Positions 1 to 11,879 of a DNA stretch of 64,000 bases are shown one piece after another. Every line of letters begins with the position of its first letter. The first letter of the stretch is position 1. The stretch lies in the NCBI GenBank assembly GCA_025667525.1, contig CM046882.1, positions 211,032,592-211,096,591 of the forward strand, written 5' to 3'. Position numbers and translations under genes: made by a program. This DNA comes from Glebionis coronaria (taxonomy: Eukaryota; Streptophyta; Magnoliopsida; Asterales; Asteraceae). Below the pieces are notes generated by a model. It saw only the letters and a program-made list of their open reading frames with translations, made no database searches and was not told the origin of the DNA.

Positions 1-582
1 TAAAAAGAAAATTGGAAAAAGCACAAGGAGTAAGCCTGAATAAGCTAAAAGCTATCTTCACAAAACGACAAAATAGTCGTTTTCGAGTTCTAGGCCACCC
101 CAACAGCTGATTCAACTTTCAAAAGCTTTTAAATGACTTAACTAAGCTTAATCAACAAAAAGTTTTCCAATAATCACACTCAATAAGCTGAAATAAGCAG
201 ATAAGCACTTAATTAAAAGTCAACCGTATGAGTTTTCTAGTAAAAAGTCAAAGCCAAGGTCTGATAAGCTCCAGATCAAATAATTGGGTCAAATGAGGAA
301 GATCTATAAAAAAAATAAGTTGTTGCAAATCTGGATAAGCCAATTTGACTTATGAATAATCTAACTGAAAATTAACACTAGCAGGGGCTAGTTTTGGATG
401 TTGAGCAGTGGGAACTTTTCCCACTACTTGACTTTCTTGACTATTTGTCTTATATGACTTTTTGGTGGATTCAAGTTTCACAAGGGCACCCAAATGATAA
501 TTTACTCATAAGGAGTCAATAACAATCACAAAAACACAATTACAAACAACCAATCAGTGCAGTTAATTTAAAAGATCACCAG

Positions 583-1175
583 ACCTAGAGATGGCAAAAA
601 ACTTTGAATCTGACGGAGAATCCGATACCCGAATCCGATTTGACCGGGGGGGGTATGGGATGGGGGTGGGGATTCGCCGATAATAAAAAGCGGGTATGGA
701 GGCGGGGATGGTAATACCCTTGGTTCCCCAAACCCGTCCCCGAACCCGCCTCCGAATATCTTTATTCTACATGTACATTTATATATCTTGTATGTTTCAA
801 ATATCTATTAGATATTTAAAACACTATCAATCGCTGGTTAACATCTCCTTTGACACTAACCTTATAGGATGAGCTCTTGCGTGTTAGTTTTGTTATTATT
901 AATACTCAGCATGATCGCATGAATGTTAATCTCGTTAATATTGTTTGATATTACCGTATTGTGTTATTCGTAATGGTTGCGTCATTTAAAACTTAGTTTA
1001 AATTTTAATTATGTAACGGGGAAAAAGTCCCCGATTCCCCATTGGGGATCCCCGTTCCCCGCTGGGGATGGGGATGGTATGTAGTTTGTAATCCCCTATG
1101 GGGATGGGGATGGGGATGGGGATAGATATTTAACTTTGGGGATGGGGATGGTAGCAACCATTCCCCGCAAACCCG
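583..1175. mobile_element. G-rich insertion inside the left LTR of A
   Basis: The right LTR of A lacks this block: there the text goes directly from the sequence around 578 to that around 1181 (compare 13510-13525). The block is flanked by ACCAG at 578-582 and 1176-1180, which looks like a 5-bp target-site duplication. It is rich in GGGGAT and GGGGATGGGG repeats, with complementary C-rich stretches at 725-750 and 1020-1060, so parts can pair with each other. The left edge starts CTAGAGATGGCAA, a word seen at the ends of plant GC-rich hAT-type non-autonomous elements. I see no matching inverted terminus on the right, so the class is uncertain. It inserted after element A did. Confidence 0.6.
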
Positions 1176-3556
1176 ACCAGTCACAAACATGAACAATAAG
1201 CAGTTATGGTTCAATAAGCACTTTTAGCAAAAATCAGCCAACCAAACTTCACCAAATGCATACACAAGCTATAATATATTCAAATGAACAGATTTAAACA
1301 GGTTTCATGCAATGATTGAAAGTCTAGATCAAGATTCAAGCACATTAAAGTTACTGATGAACACTAATATGCAGTTATGAACACTTAGCTGATATACATG
1401 ACCACAAGTCCAAATTCAAATAGTCAAATATTGTTAACAGGTTACACAAACTATGATTTAACACCTTTTAGCCCTAAACATGCATATACGCTAGGTATTC
1501 CCAAAGTTTTAGGTCAAAATCAGTCAAATCAAGTGAGATATAGCACAATCTAGGATTTGATGTTTTAAAGCCAATAACTTGTAGCAATGAGCACTCAACC
1601 AAGTATATTGCAGATACAAACCATAAACAACAACTTCCAATAACACAATACCAATCTATGATCTTAAACAGATAATCCCAAACACCCCTTATCTTTTTCA
1701 AATTAAATTTAAACAAGTATAAGTGTATTCCAAGGTTACCCAAGCCCAGTCAAACACATTAACAGTTTAATATGCAGTACTAAGCAAGATTAAGCCACAA
1801 ATTTCATAAGAACACAACAAGAACACAAAATCACCAAAAATCACCAAAAATCAAGATTTTAAGCAGATTTTAAGTAGAAAGGTTCAAACCTCATGGATGT
1901 ACATCCACACCCATGAATTTTGAGCTTATGTGCTAGCAAGAACAAGCACAAGCTTCCACAAACAATCCTGCTAAGATTCAATAATGTTAGAAGCAAAAAT
2001 ATAAAAACAGTAAAGTGACAAATCCTTGATTAATACAACTCTTGTACCCCACACTTGATTATCCCCAAGTTATAAGCCTCACAACACCTTGATATTACAA
2101 TATCAGGGTGCTATGATCAACTTATAGCCCAAAAATTCCAAGGTGTACCAAGATCTTAGCAAAATATCAAGATTTAAGAACTTTGAGCAATTTCTTGCAC
2201 AAAGCCTATGAAAACGTTTTGAGATTCAGGTTTAGTAAATATGTAACATTAACAAACAGAATAAGAGGTTGGCACTTCTTCACAAATTCCAAACACACTT
2301 CATTAATATGAATATGAGATTTACAGAATTGTGAACTAGGAAAAATTCAAGAACAACTGAAAATGTAAAGGGTCTTATGCCTTATATAGGCTACAAATGA
2401 ACTAGAAGTGCTAAGAAAAAGGTAATCCTAATGTTATGAAGTCCCCATTATGCCCTTTGCAGATTTGAATATCTTGGAGTCATGTGAGGAAGACTTGGCT
2501 GTTTGTGTGAGGTGTCAAGGCTGAAATTTGATCAAAGGGTCCAAAGGAATGCTTAGGATTGAAGCAGCTTGTGGGGCGTTGGATTCACTGGCAACGTTTG
2601 GCTTCTTCCTCAACCTTGTAGCAGGGGAATAATGTGTGGGGCTATTGGTTGATGTGGCATGTGTTTTTAAGGTTGGGATGTGATTAAGGATACCTTAATC
2701 ACTAATCTGGGGCATTTGGTGGTTTAATTACAAGTAAATTAAGAAAACCATATGTGTTCATGATGTGAATAGTACATGTTTTGATCCGGTTTTGTGTTTA
2801 AACAAGTTGTTAGGCGCCAGTTTATTTAACTAATATAGATTAGTTAAATTAGTTGTGAGTGGGGTGTGACATGGTAGCAGGGTGAGTAGTGATTGGTGGT
2901 TTTGAGTGAGTGGGGCACGTGTCATCCCACCACTGGTTAAGGTAAGATATGTTGTCTGCCCAAATTAACCCCTCACTTTTCCTTTCTTTGTCAAATGAAG
3001 TTTAAACATGCTAAAATCCGTTTTCCTTAGTTAATGAAGTTTCCAACTTCACACTTTTGCCCCAAATACTTTTCCAAAGTATTTTCAGGGGTATTTCTTG
3101 CTATTTCTTAATTCTTGAAGGTCTGATTTGGCATTTTCTTCATAGATAATGGTCTTGACTTGTATGGTTGACTTCTTGGAGGACTGAAATTAACAAGTCA
3201 TGATTTATAAGGGACCATTTTTTCCAATTCTTCATAGTTATGGGTCCTTTTTGTAATTTTGACAAACTTTAAGGACCAATCGTGTAATTATGAATATACA
3301 AGGGTTTAAAGTTTCAATTCTTCAATATTGGAGGACCCTTCTTGCATAATCTTCAAATCTTCAAGGGTTTTTCTTGGAAAATCTTCATTAGGGCTTGGTT
3401 CATTGTGCGGCTTCGTTTCCCGTGTTCGTTTTTGCATGTTTCTTGTGATCTTTTGTCATTTTCTCAATATCCGTGCCTAAAATACACAAGTAACAAACAC
3501 AAGCATATATTTGGCTATTTTTATGATACTTAATGCATTTAAAGCCCTTTTTCCAC

Positions 3557-3586
3557 GATGAGACTATGTATAAAAGCAGTCTCATC
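3557..3586. other. Perfect 9-bp inverted repeat at the LTR terminus of A
   Basis: GATGAGACT (3557-3565) and its exact complement AGTCTCATC (3578-3586) flank a 12-nt loop containing TATAAAA. The same structure is intact in the other LTR at 15900-15929, so it belongs to the element and is not a chance feature of one copy. It occupies the extreme U3 end, where integrase would bind. Confidence 0.75.
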
Positions 3587-3587
3587 A

Positions 3588-3602
3588 CTCCCCCATACTA
3601 AA
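3588..3602 (-). promoter_or_regulatory. Polypurine tract of element A
   Basis: On the minus strand the tract reads TTTAGTATGGGGGAG and abuts the LTR start TGATGAGAC. A purine-rich run at this position primes plus-strand DNA synthesis in LTR retroelements. Its place exactly at the end of the LTR homology supports the call. Confidence 0.85.
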
Positions 3603-5464
3603 CCATTGTCGTGCCCTCATGCAATGCTAGAATAAAGTATCGTAGCACCTCCTAAAATCATTTTTATTCTCTTTTATTGAATGATAAACTAGCTACATTA
3701 CTACTATTACTACTACTTGTGTTTTAGACATAATGTATGATATTCATCGCAAAATGGGACGTTTAGGTTCATAGAACAAGAACACGTGAATGCTTCGTTA
3801 GAAATAATTTCATCATCCTCGATTTTCACCCTAATTCCATGCTAAGCGTGCAACGAGATCATTGTCATTATAAGTTAGTAATGCTAACACTACTCATATG
3901 CCCTAATCACATACTAATCCTCCCAATTTCCTAAGTTGTATCTCTTATATTTTATTTTGTCTTGAATGTTTCACGAGGATACATTGTTTGAATTATGCAA
4001 TAATAGAGATTTAGGTCTAAAAATAGAGTCCTAACGGTGTAACCAAGACCATCAAATTAATAACCCCTCCTAATAGACAACGATGTCAAAAAATTAAGTC
4101 AACATGAAGGATCGATAAACACGGTTTTATAACGGTTTTGAACATGAGACTTATTACCAAGACTTTTATACGCCCCCTAACGGAAGGGCCTTATTATCAT
4201 AGGTTTACCTCCATCTTTTATTCAACTTCGCCATGAAGCTTTTATTATGACTTCGGTCTTGCCTTGCCTTTTATTATCCGCCTCATTGGTGGTTTTATTA
4301 TGGCCAAAGACGTATATCCTCACGCTAAAAGCGAATTTTGGATCTTTAAAGCTTCAAAGATTAAGGCTTGATTCACTTTCAATTTTGCATAGATTTTTCG
4401 GTCTTGTGAGCTTCAAATTGTTTGCTTGATTTAGGTGAGAACTTGAAATCTTATTATTGGGTGAAGCTTTTGATTATTCGGGTTGCCAATACTTCAAAAC
4501 CGTGACGCTGGCAATACCTTAATGTCTTCCCAATATAGTTACATGGAAGCTACTAGAAAAGACTAGAAACCAACAATGAAGACTAAACCGCTAAGTCAAT
4601 ATTTATTAAGCAAAAAATATTTACAAGCGAAGGGAGAATAAGCAAATAACGAGAACACATGAGTTTTTGAAAGAATACGAGTAATCTACGTTTATCATAG
4701 TAACTTATAATTAACTCTATCATTTCTCGTCCTCATTTAAGAGACTTAGCCTAATATAAAGTTAAGGAATCAAAGCTAAGTGCTCAACACGCACGGTCGA
4801 GTCAAAAATTACTCTTATTCTCGCCATCAGAAAATCTACATTCGTGTCTTCAAACACATAAAACATGAGAAATTTTTTAAAATTTATCCATTTTAGCCTT
4901 ATTTTGCAACAAAACGATAAACAAAAAGATAAACTTTGGAAAGCGTGAAGGTTTGCAAGGCAAGTTTTTATTCACCCCCCCCATACTAAAGTTAAACATT
5001 GTCCTTAATGTTTCGAGTCTAAGGGTTGGAAAAACCCACATACTAGAGACGTAGTCGAATGCATAATCTAGCATGGAAAGGGTGTAATCGTTAAATTTAA
5101 AGCCGTTTATAAAATGTGCTATAACCTAAGGTTAGAACATAAAAGGATATATCATGGATATTGAGAAAGTCTTCAAAACAAACGATCGAGTGCTCCCATA
5201 AAACGAACATGAGAGGCTCCAATCGTGGCGATAATGATCATCTAAAATCCATAATTCACAAACAACCACAGAACAAAGGTTAGAAGGGCACAAATCCCCA
5301 CACGTTACTACATTAGAAAGCAATAATATATACATAGGATAAGCATGGGACTCCCCCACGAGGCACCTTGTTTTTGATTATCGAGTCATGAGCTCGACTC
5401 GATCCCCTCAATACTAATTATCATTGGGGAAGGTGATTTGGTCGAGGTAGTTCAAGGATGGAAC
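3603..5464 (-). other. Element A non-coding region between pol and the 3' LTR
   Basis: There are about 1.9 kb here without a credible reading frame. Athila-lineage elements often have an env-like frame or a long untranslated stretch at this place; I see no env-like protein. A second polypurine-like tract lies at 4975-4990, followed by a 7-bp stem-loop at 4994-5013 (AAACATT / AATGTTT). The first tract at 3588 is followed by a CATTG...CAATG inverted repeat at 3604-3626. Element J keeps the same pairing of tract and stem-loop at the equivalent places, which suggests a shared functional layout. Confidence 0.6.
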
Positions 5465-6346
5465 TTACCCGCCAAAGTAGTGCTTCAACTTATGTCCATT
5501 CACCTTGAAATTGGGGCCATCATTTTGAGCTAGCTCGATGGTCCCATATGGAAAAACTTGAGTCACGGTGAATGGACCAGACCAACAGAATTTCAACTTA
5601 CCGGAAAAGATTTTCAAACGAGAGTTAAAAAGCAAAACTTGATCCCCAATGTTAAAAACCCGGTTTTTAATTTTTGAATCATGAAACGTTTTAGTCTTTT
5701 CTTTATAAATTAATGAATATTCATAAGAAATGTCCCTTAATTCATCCAATTCATTTAGTTGCATTTTTTGGTGTTTTACCGCGGTCTCCATATCATCATT
5801 ACAATGCTTAAGGGCCCAATAAGCTTTGTGTTCAAGTTCAATTGGCAAGTGACAATTCTGACCATACACAAGCTTATAAGGAATGCACCCGATGGGCGTC
5901 TTATGAGCGGTCCAAAAGGCCCATAAAGCATCGTCCAACTTATCCGACCAAGATTATCGGTTTTCCCCAATAGATCTCTCCAAGATCCTCTTCAAAGCTC
6001 GGTTTGAAACCTCGACTTGCCCACTCGTTTGTGGGTGATAAGCCGTAGAAATTCGATGTGTAACCCCATATTTCCTTAGGACCCTTTCGAATTAGTCGTT
6101 ACAAAAATGGGTTCCACGATCGCTTATGATCGCACGAAGGGTTCCAAACCGAGAAAACAAGCTTTTCAAAAACTTGACTACCACACGAGCATCATTGGTG
6201 GGCAAAGCGTTAGCTTCCACCCACTTAGATAGGTAGTTAACGGCGACAAGGATGTACTTATTACCATGAGATGATGGGAACGACCCCATAAAGTCAATGC
6301 CCCAAACGTCAAAGATCTCACACACTTGGATGATATTTTTTGCCAT
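5465..6346 (-). pseudogene. Element A integrase: catalytic core and C-terminal domain, broken
   Basis: Read on the minus strand, this begins with an rve-type catalytic core: [12 protein letters not shown] around the first catalytic aspartate and [10 protein letters not shown] around the second. A conserved [10 protein letters not shown] block follows. The C-terminal part (5465-5938) contains WSGPFTVTQVFPYG, the GPY/F module found in many Ty3/gypsy integrases, and ends at a natural stop. Two in-frame TAA stops interrupt it, one just after FCND (6092) and one at about 5958, so no full integrase can be made. An ordinary integrase would join the element's cDNA to host DNA in the nucleus. The core follows the zinc-binding domain in the usual order. 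Confidence 0.9.
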
Positions 6347-6373
6347 TTCATCTTTTTGTGAGGCTTTTCCTTG

Positions 6374-6848
6374 TCATTGGCATGAGTAACATGACTTCAC
6401 AAGCTCATGTGCATCTCGGTAAATAGTAAGCCAAAAGAAACCGGCATCAAAAACCTTCTTAGCCGTGAGATTAGCACCGTGGTGACCACCCATGGGTCCC
6501 TCGTGACAAGCTCTAAGGATGTTAGAAGCTTCGGTACCAAAGACACAACATCGGACAATTTTATTCGCACAAGTTCGAAACAAGTAAGGTTCGTTCCAAA
6601 AATAGAACTTGACGTCACGAAAGAATTTGCGCTTTTCTTGAGTCGTCATACCCTTGATGATGAAGTTGCCCGCATGGTAATTTGTGATGTCCACAAACCA
6701 TGGGGTGGAAGAATCAAGATTAAAATTCACTACACCAAGTGTCTCGAGCGGAAATGTTTCGGTAATTTCCTTAGGCTCGTAAAAACTTTGGTGAGGTTCT
6801 TCCAAACGAGAAATATGATCAGCCGCTATATTCTCGGCTCCTTTTTTT
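6374..6848 (-). pseudogene. Element A: RNase H/integrase linker and integrase zinc-binding domain
   Basis: The frame runs from an AADHISRLE motif, typical of the end of the RNase H region in plant Ty3/gypsy polyproteins, through a DITNYHAG linker to the HHCC zinc-binding domain. The visible zinc ligands are in [12 protein letters not shown] and SCYSC near the end. A frameshift at the T run 6842-6848 separates it from the reverse transcriptase/RNase H frame upstream. An in-frame TGA just after SCYSCQ separates it from the catalytic core. The antisense open frame at 6407-6922 is a shadow of this region. Confidence 0.88.
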
Positions 6849-7685
6849 GTCAACGATTTTTTGATCAAATTTTTGAAGGAGGAGAATCCAACGAAGTAAT
6901 CTTGGCTTTGCATCTTGTTTAGCCATAAGATACTTGATAGCCGAATGATCCGTATACACTATGAATTTAGTCACGACGAGATAAGGTCGGAATTTCTCAA
7001 ATGCATACACCACGGCAAGGAATTCCTTCTCCGTTGTAGTGTATTTAAATTGAGCCTCGGTCATCGTCTTGCTAGCATAGTGAATAGGCAAGAAGTGTTT
7101 TTCATGACGTTTCCCCAATACGACCCCAATAGCGTAGTTACTAGCATCACACATAAGCTCAAAGGGGAGGTTCCAATTGGGAGCAACAAGAATGGGAGAT
7201 TCGGTAAGTTTCCTCTTAAGGATTTCAAAGGCTCGTACACAATCTTCGTCAAAGACAAAACATGCATCTTTTTCAAGGAGATGTGTAATAGGTCGAGAGA
7301 TCTTTAAAAAATCCTTGATGAATCGACGATAAAAGCCCGCGTGGCCTAGGAAACTTCTAACTCCCTTAACGGTTTTGGGATGAGGTAATTTGTCGATGAC
7401 GTCTACCTTAGCTTGATCTACCTCGATCCCAGCTTTTGAAACCTTGTGCCCTAAGACGATTACACTTTTAACCATAAAATGACATTTTTTCCAATTAAGC
7501 ACAAGGTTGGTTTCCTCACAACGCTTCAACATTCTCTCAAGATTCGACAAACACGAAGTGAACGAACTACTAAACACGGAAAAGTCATCCATGAAGACTT
7601 CCATCGTCTTCTTGATCATATCATGAAAAATAGCCATCATGCACCTTTGAAAGGTTCCCGGTGTATTGCAAAGTCTGAATGGCAT
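6849..7685 (-). pseudogene. Element A reverse transcriptase (C-terminal half) and RNase H
   Basis: This begins [16 protein letters not shown] and includes the catalytic motif as FMDDF, a normal variant of the YxDD box in plant Ty3/gypsy enzymes. The thumb and connection follow ([15 protein letters not shown]), then the RNase H domain: [16 protein letters not shown] with its catalytic Asp, [19 protein letters not shown] and [10 protein letters not shown]. It continues the frame of the N-terminal half, from which an in-frame TGA at 7686-7688 divides it. It ends in a frameshift at 6842-6848. Together the two halves would copy element RNA into DNA and degrade the RNA strand of the hybrid. No functional product is expected. 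Confidence 0.92.
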
Positions 7686-9434
7686 TCATTGATAACCACA
7701 CGTTCCATATGGACACGTAGTCGTAGTTTTTTCTTGATCACGAGGATCGAAGGGGATTTGGAAGTAACCGGAAAAACTATCTAAAAAGCAATAGAAATCG
7801 TTTCCCGCAAGACGCTCCAACATTTGGTCCATGAAGGGCAAGGGAAAATGGTCTTTAGGAGTGGAGTCATTCAACTTACGATAGTCAATGCACACTCTCC
7901 ATCCGGTCACGAGTCTAGTGGGAATTAACTCGCTGGCATCGTTTGGCACAACGGTGATTCCTCCCTTCTTAGGGACACAATGGACAGGACTCACCCAAGG
8001 GCTATCAAATGTAGGGTAAATCATTCCCGCGTCAAGGAGTTTTAGGACTTCCTTTTGGATGACGTCGTGAATTTTGGGGTTCACCCTCCTTTGACATTGG
8101 ATTGCGGGTTTGTAATCCTCCTCCATTAAGATTTTGTGGGTACAAAATTTGGGATCAATCCCCTTAATGTCGGATAACTTCCACGCAATTGCCCCTTTGT
8201 GATCCTTTAGAACATCGACAAGCGCGGTTTTTTCATCATTTGAAAGTTCTTTCAAAATAATAACCGGCAACTTGTTGTCCTCCTTCAAAAATACATATTC
8301 GAGATGAGGAGGTAAATCTTTCAACTCGAGGATAGGTGGTTCCTCAATTGAAGATTTGTGCTCGATACTTATAACCTCCTCGGGTGGGGGAAATGGGAAA
8401 TCGTTAAGAAAATCCTTGATAATCGAGAAGTCCTCATCATTGTCGAGGTCTTCGTCACAAGTACGTCGAACATCGAATTCTTCCAACGTAAAACCACCAC
8501 CTTCAAATGGAGTGAAGGTTGGTGTCGAATTATCAAGAATGGGATCTAACATAGTGGGATTGCCACTATTTTCATCATCACCAAAACCTAAAACTTCTTG
8601 TGAAAATTCCTCACAAACAACGTCAATCATGTCAACGAGGTTTATGGTTGCAACGGAATAAACATGAGAAATTGTAGAATTTTGAGTTGCGTTTATAACA
8701 AGTTCCTCGTCGTTAAAACGTAAGGTGATCTTTCTAGCATGCACATCAACTAAAGCCATAGACGTATCTAAAAACGAACGACCTAAAATGAGAGGAACTT
8801 GAGGATCCGTTGGAATATCGACAACGATAAAGTCTACCGGATAATAGAACTTTCCCACTTTCACAAAAACGTCTTCCGCCAATCCACATGAGGGAATCGT
8901 GGAATAGTCGGCCAACTCGATAGACATTAGTGAAGGAGTAATATTTGGAAGATTGAGTGACTTGAAGATTGCAAGTGGCATCAAGTTAATACTAGCACCA
9001 AGATCGGCCAAGGCATAGCATTCTTCCATATCTTGGATTGCACATGTAATCAAGAATTTACCGGGATCACTGACTTTTTGAGGTATGCAATTAAGATAAA
9101 CCGATGAACAACTAGACAATTGTTGCAATTTCTCCTTGTTGTTCAATATAATCTTAAAGTTAGCGGCAAATCGAGGCATCATGACCAAAGCATTGGCAAA
9201 ACTCACATTAAAATGAACGTCATGAAACATTTTCATAAAAATCTCAAATTGGTAATTTTCGCGCTCTTGACGTTTCTCCTTAATAAGTCTCGATGGATAG
9301 GGTAAAGGTGGTGTGGGTTGAGGCATAGGCTTAGCCTTTGGAATCTCGGGTTCCAAATGTGGTAATGGTTCAACCGTAGGTGTGGCATGAGCGGTACTTC
9401 GTGGGATTGGGACATGCTCCTTTTCGACCACCAC
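7686..9434 (-). pseudogene. Element A protease and reverse transcriptase N-terminal half
   Basis: The first part is a proline-rich linker and then an aspartic protease with LADLGASINLMPLAIFKSL (the DxGA active-site motif as DLGAS) and LILGRSFLDT. A roughly 150-residue acidic linker follows, then reverse transcriptase motifs: EVLKLLDAGMIYP, WVSPVHCVPKKGG, WRVCIDYRKLN and FPLPFMDQMLERLAG. It stops at a TGA inside the enzyme (7686-7688) at a position where element B has an arginine codon. The DLGASINLMP motif and the domain order protease-RT-RNase H-integrase place it in the Athila/Tat side of Ty3/gypsy. Confidence 0.92.
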
Positions 9435-11165
9435 CTCGGGTTCTTCCTCAATTGCATCTTACGTAGGAGCAATTGGTTGAGGATTCGGTTCCTTAAGTGT
9501 CTTACCACTACGTGTGGTAATCACTTTCATCTCTCCCTTAGGGTTCGATATGGTGTTACTAGGAAGACTACTCGAAGACAGTTTGCACATAATAGCCTCA
9601 AACATAGATGAAATTTTGTCCTCAAACATGGATTGCCTCTTCTCGGCCTTAATCATCTCTTGTTTTATTTCATGTTGCCCTTGTTCCATTTTTTGTTGGT
9701 TTTGTTGTAACCTAGATACATTTCCTTCCATTTTGTTTGTATGGATTTTAAGCTCATTTGCTAACTCGTTTTTCAACTCCTTCTTCAAGTCGTTCTTAAA
9801 CTCGGATCTTAGGCTAATTTTTTCTCTTTGAATGTTGTCAAACCTAGCATCGTTTCCATTATCGTATTCAACTAATTCATTTGGAAGATCTTTCAAAGTT
9901 TGCAAACTCTTGTTGTTGTTTTGAAAATCATTGTTTGGATTTTTGTTTGAAACTTGATTATTAGCCCCTTGATTCCCATAGTTTCCTTTGTAATTTTATT
10001 TAAAACCAACTTGATTGTTTCGATAGTTGTTGTTAGCATTTTGATTAGGAGCAAAACCCGGTGGAGTCAATTGATTAGAGCGGGTAACTTGACCATTTTG
10101 GTTGTAAGTTCTCGTGGCCGCGTAGGCACTCGAAGTGTTACCAAAGTTGGTAATGCACTAGGAGAAATCATGACCTCCACCACAATACATACATGAAACC
10201 TCAACCTCTTTAGCCGTAGCGGGAGCACTTTGTTCTCCAACTTTGAATTCAATTAAAAGTCCTTTAAGCTTATCAAAGATTTTGTTTTCCATGTTCGCCT
10301 CAATTTGGTAAGCATCAATGGTATTAGACAAAGAAGGTGAAGCCGAAGACGAAGCCTTATGAACACACGATGTGTTATGAGGACTATACACCTTAGATCT
10401 ATTCTCAATTATCAACAACGCTTCCTCAACCGTTTTACACAAAAAATTACCACCCGCGACGGCATTTAGATAATCCCTTTCATGATCATTCAATCCATTG
10501 TAAAACGTGTCAATTTGATGCAAATCTGAAAAAACCGTGATGAGGACACTCATGTAACATTTCTTAAACCTATTCCAAGCCGTAGAAAAACTCTCATTAA
10601 ATTCTTGTGAAAATTTTGGAATCTCGTTCTTCAAATGCGTAGTCTTAGAGGGCGGGAAAAATTGGTTCACAAACTTAGAAACAAGATCCTTCCACGTCAA
10701 TATAGAATTGGGTGGCTCTTTCTCTAACCAAATTTTAGCGAGCCCTGCTAAGGAATACGTAAAAAGCATCATCTTAATCGAGTCATTAGCAACATCCTTA
10801 AATTTGCAAGTGGCGGTAAGACGATTGAATTGGCGGATATGGTTGTGCGGGTTGTCCTTTTCATCACCACGGAATTTGTAGTTTTGGATCATCGACAACA
10901 AACCCGTTTTCACTTCAAAATTCTCCGCAAGGATAGCGGGAATCACAATAGCCTCTCCATAACCCTCGGTGGGTGCTTGAAGTAACTCCATCATAGTTCG
11001 ATTCGCCATGGTTGGTTCTTCTCTTACGATAGGTTCGTCAATAGGAGACTCCTCACTAGAAAGATTAGGAGTAGGTGTTGACTCCTTTCGTTTTTTTCGT
11101 TTACGTGCACGTCTTTCTTGGTTACGAGTTTGCATAAACATCACGTACAACGTGGGGATGAGCAA
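9435..11165 (-). pseudogene. Element A gag
   Basis: The longest open part (10158-11165) carries a Retrotrans_gag-like capsid domain: FTYSLAGLAKIWLE followed by WKDLVSKFVNQFFPP. It ends in a nucleocapsid zinc knuckle that starts CMYCGGGH. A TAG falls inside the knuckle (10158-10160). Further stops lie at about 9997 and at 9459-9461, all in one frame that continues into the protease. The 9459-9905 stretch is a charged, probably coiled-coil segment (KNDLKKELKNELANEL) ending in a conserved block similar to GEMKAITTRSGK of element B. The likely start is the internal methionine near 11135 (MQTRNQERRARKRKKR), a basic N-terminus; I cannot exclude the one at 11165. Gag would form the particle that packages element RNA. 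Confidence 0.88.
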
Positions 11166-11862
11166 AGAAGATTCTTTTTGGTGTTTTGTGTTTTCCTATT
11201 TTTTGTGGTTTTTGATTGTTTTTACTTTTTTAGGATTTTTGTGATTGTATTAAGTAGATAAAAATATACAAATATCCTCCTTAATCAAATCTCTTGATTA
11301 AAGAAGCCTCAAGGAATGAAAACGATCACGTGAAGTGAACGCCTTCGATGACTTTAGAACGTTGGTGGAACACCAAAACGTTCAAGAGGGTTTAATCAAA
11401 TGAAACCAATAAAATATATATGATACTTAGATAATACTTTGGTTGGAAAACCCTCGATTAGCCCATTTTATCTAAACACTCACAAGCAAGCGGGGAAACG
11501 AGTCGGTGCGAAGCACTTAAGAGCCTTTTTCCTTAGGGTATATTTTATAATACCCGCCTTATACCCACCTTATAGTTTGTGTTTTTCAAAATCAAGCTTC
11601 ACGAAAGTATTTATCTATTTTGCCGTTGATTTCTTGTTTGAGATTCGAATACAATGATTGAGTAATGACCTCCCAATCAAGGTTGTGTTTTCACACTTGT
11701 TGGAGTACTTGTGACTTTATTGTTCTACGTATACAATATATTAATAGTATTCACAAAAAACGAAAACCGATAATACGTATTAGTAGAGTGCTACTAATAC
11801 AAATAGATATTATGGCTATATAAAAACAACAATTGTTCAAATCAAAACACAACACGCCTCAT
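11166..11862 (-). other. Element A untranslated leader
   Basis: These are about 700 bp between the primer-binding site and gag, with no coding signal on the element strand. The short plus-strand frames at 11008-11244 and 11439-11657 are antisense and unsupported. Confidence 0.6.
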
Positions 11863-11876
11863 CGGCGGCGGCGCCA
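11863..11876 (-). promoter_or_regulatory. Primer-binding site of element A
   Basis: On the minus strand it reads TGGCGCCGCCGCCG, three bases after the LTR ends in CA. It resembles the TGGCGCCGTTGCCG-type site, complementary to the 3' end of tRNA-Asp, described for Athila-like elements. Two positions differ from that form. Confidence 0.75.
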
Positions 11877-11879
11877 AAA

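Larger units (their letters stand above)
1..3587 (-). repeat. Element A, left (3') LTR, truncated by the window start
   Basis: This segment is a near-copy of 12937-15930 in the same orientation. The match ends sharply at 3587/15930, after which the two copies diverge completely. The element is read on the minus strand, so this is its downstream LTR. It begins (minus) TGATGAGAC next to a polypurine tract at 3588-3602. About 1.06 kb of the LTR lies outside the window, judging from the complete copy at 11880-15930. The two copies differ by scattered substitutions and small indels, and the left one carries an extra 593-bp insertion at 583-1175, so the element is not recent. Short open frames here (such as 3342-3533 and 1474-1743) are repeated or lost between copies without coding constraint, and I do not call them genes. 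Confidence 0.9.

Noticed and set aside
3603..5464. Env-like gene expected in Athila elements
   Set aside because: No frame over about 75 codons and no signal peptide or transmembrane pattern that holds together on the element strand.
6407..6922. 171-codon plus-strand frame
   Set aside because: It is antisense to the integrase zinc-binding region of element A and has no motif of its own.
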